Source of the DNA: Bacillota bacterium
Lineage (GTDB): Bacteria > Bacillota > Clostridia > Caldicoprobacterales > Xylanivirgaceae
Direction of reading: 5' to 3'
Length of the DNA: 64,000 bases
Assembly: GCA_023621995.1 (NCBI GenBank)
Contig: JAMOAB010000060.1
Span: 1 to 64,000 of the forward strand
Below the pieces are notes generated by a model. That model was given only the letters and a program-made list of their open reading frames with translations. It searched no databases and was not told the DNA's origin. Numbering within the stretch: the first letter of the stretch is position 1; every line of letters starts with the position of its first letter. The position numbers and the translations under genes were made by a program. Of the stretch, positions 63,159 to 64,000 are shown one piece after another.

Positions 63159-63343
63159 GTTATTTTATAGTAACATGCTTAACTTCCATAAGATTACATA
63201 ATAGACTTATATATGATATTATATAAAGGGAACGTATAATGCCAATACTAATGGAAAAATCCAAAGGTGGTTTTGAAAGGCGCATTTTTTCTTATGGAAG
63301 TATTTTAACAGTTATATTTAATATAAATCAAGGAGTGGTTTCA

Positions 63344-63622
63344 ATGGATGATATAAAGATTAGACATCTTACTATGGAAGAAGCTAAGGAGCTAGGTATA
63401 GATAATTGGAATACATGGGAGTGTGAACCTAGCACCTTTGAATGGTATTATGATGAGTCAGAGACTTTCTATGTGCTAGATGGCTATGTGGTTGTAATTA
63501 CATCTACTGAAAGGATCCACATAGAGAAGAATATGCTTGTGACTTTTCCTAAGGGGTTAGAATGCACTTGGGAAGTGAGAAAGCCTATAAAAAAGGCATA
63601 TACTTTCAATTTTGAATCTTAG
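63344..63622 (+). CDS. Small cupin-domain protein
   Basis: The 92-residue product has a single cupin beta-barrel. Landmarks are WNTWECEPSTFEWYYDESETFYVLDG (residues about 20-46, read in parts), GYVVVI, and FPKGLECTWEV near 68. Such EutQ/cupin_3-like proteins bind a metal or small ligand; the role is unknown. The frame continues to 63239, but AAGGAGTGG precedes ATG 63344. It stands alone and ends at a GC-rich hairpin. Confidence 0.8.
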   Translation: MDDIKIRHLTMEEAKELGIDNWNTWECEPSTFEWYYDESETFYVLDGYVVVITSTERIHIEKNMLVTFPKGLECTWEVRKPIKKAYTFNFES

Positions 63623-63631
63623 TTTTACGTT

Positions 63632-63661
63632 GCCTCCCTCTTTAATGGGAGGGCTTTTTTG
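63632..63661 (+). terminator. Terminator after the cupin gene
   Basis: CCTCCC (63633-63638) pairs with GGGAGG (63647-63652), followed by GCTTTTTTG. Confidence 0.8.
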
Positions 63662-63723
63662 TTTAGAAAATCTATTATTTGTTATATATATAAATAAGAT
63701 GACGATATATCATTTCCCTAATA

Positions 63724-63781
63724 TAGACAGGCTAATATAGATAGGACTATGATGAAATTATTACTAAAATAGACAGGCTAA
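63724..63781 (+). repeat. Short direct repeat TAGACAGGCTAA
   Basis: The 12-mer occurs at 63724-63735 and 63770-63781, upstream of the EamA gene. It may be a regulatory site or chance duplication. Confidence 0.35.
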
Positions 63782-63827
63782 AGGCTTGGTTATCTAATGT
63801 TTTATAGTCTAAAGGAAGGAGATAATA

Positions 63828-64000
63828 GTGGAAGGATTTTTTACAAAGAAGAAGAATGTATTGATTATATCGCTTATATGCACGTTACTTTGGGGTAGTG
63901 CTTTTCCAGTAATAAAGATAAGCTATGAAAAACTCGGAATACCTACAGAGGATATATTTTCTAAGATATATTTTGCTGGGCTGAGGTTTTTTATAGCTTC
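63828..64000 (+). CDS. EamA/DMT-family transporter, N-terminal part (3' partial)
   Basis: The frame begins with GTG after GGAAGGAG and runs off the window. The visible 57 residues have a basic start (MEGFFTKKKN), then TM1 ISLICTLLWGSAFPVIK, the typical LxWGSxF motif of the drug/metabolite transporter (EamA) family. AGLRFFIA begins TM2. Such proteins export amino acids or metabolites; the substrate is unknown. Confidence 0.8.
   Translation, partial: MEGFFTKKKNVLIISLICTLLWGSAFPVIKISYEKLGIPTEDIFSKIYFAGLRFFIA

Noticed and set aside
1-64000. Search for insertion sequences, prophage, integrase, toxin-antitoxin or defence islands
   Set aside because: No transposase, integrase, phage structural, restriction or Cas-like protein is visible; gene content and order are typical chromosomal backbone.

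Overview
The window looks like chromosomal backbone from a low-GC, endospore-forming Firmicute, most likely class Clostridia. Sporulation is indicated by gpr, spoIIP, yqfC and yqfD. A Clostridia-type rather than Bacillus-type origin is suggested by the class A RNase P RNA, the long (1046-residue) IleRS, pyruvate phosphate dikinase, HemW, and Firmicute gene order that lacks several usual Bacillus neighbours. I see no transposase, phage module, plasmid function or CRISPR array. Genus and species cannot be fixed from the sequence.

Layout. 1-9.7 kb is an accessory and metabolic stretch: the tail of a sugar ABC permease, a membrane-anchored AraC regulator, a DegV protein, a flippase-like membrane protein, a 27-residue membrane micropeptide behind a structured leader, nitroreductase plus MFS, YlxP, YjbQ and aspartase. 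9.8-13.3 kb is ileS behind an isoleucine T-box. 13.5-16.5 kb holds cell-wall/spore-surface proteins (a PG_binding_1 protein and a four-LysM protein) around an HD-domain gene. 16.6-18.4 kb is mgtE behind an M-box Mg2+ riboswitch. 18.4-21.6 kb is a three-gene FAD oxidoreductase/DUF1667 operon behind an attenuator-like leader. 22-24.3 kb is a minus-strand lysA-degV pair.

24.5-31.9 kb carries a BaiN-type flavoprotein, holA, rpsT (minus), gpr, spoIIP, a small membrane protein and lepA. 31.9-41 kb is hemW, CIRCE, hrcA-grpE-dnaK, a terminator, then dnaJ-prmA-rsmE-mtaB. 41-51 kb is HIT, rpsU, yqeY, floA, a small unknown gene, yqfC-yqfD-phoH-pgpH-ybeY, era, yqzL and recO. 51-58 kb is ppdK, dgt and the macromolecular-synthesis pair dnaG-rpoD. 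58-64 kb is uppP (minus), a DUF218 protein, a CAU-anticodon tRNA, trmK-nif3-zinc-ribbon, rnpB, a cupin and the start of an EamA transporter.

How the parts work together: the 30-58 kb region is mostly translation quality control, chaperones, ribosome/tRNA maturation and replication/transcription initiation, interleaved with sporulation genes. Control is largely by RNA and local sites: T-box, M-box, CIRCE, many rho-independent terminators and sigma-A promoters.

The items I consider most worth a second look are two tandem sigma-H-like promoters, one overlapping a perfect Spo0A box, ahead of dnaG-rpoD; an apparent ATT start codon for uppP; a terminator-like hairpin that buries the ribosome-binding site of a TTG-start gene between spoIIP and lepA; and a promoter-leader-micropeptide unit near 5.0-5.3 kb. 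I did not find a clearly new multi-gene defence or metabolic system.
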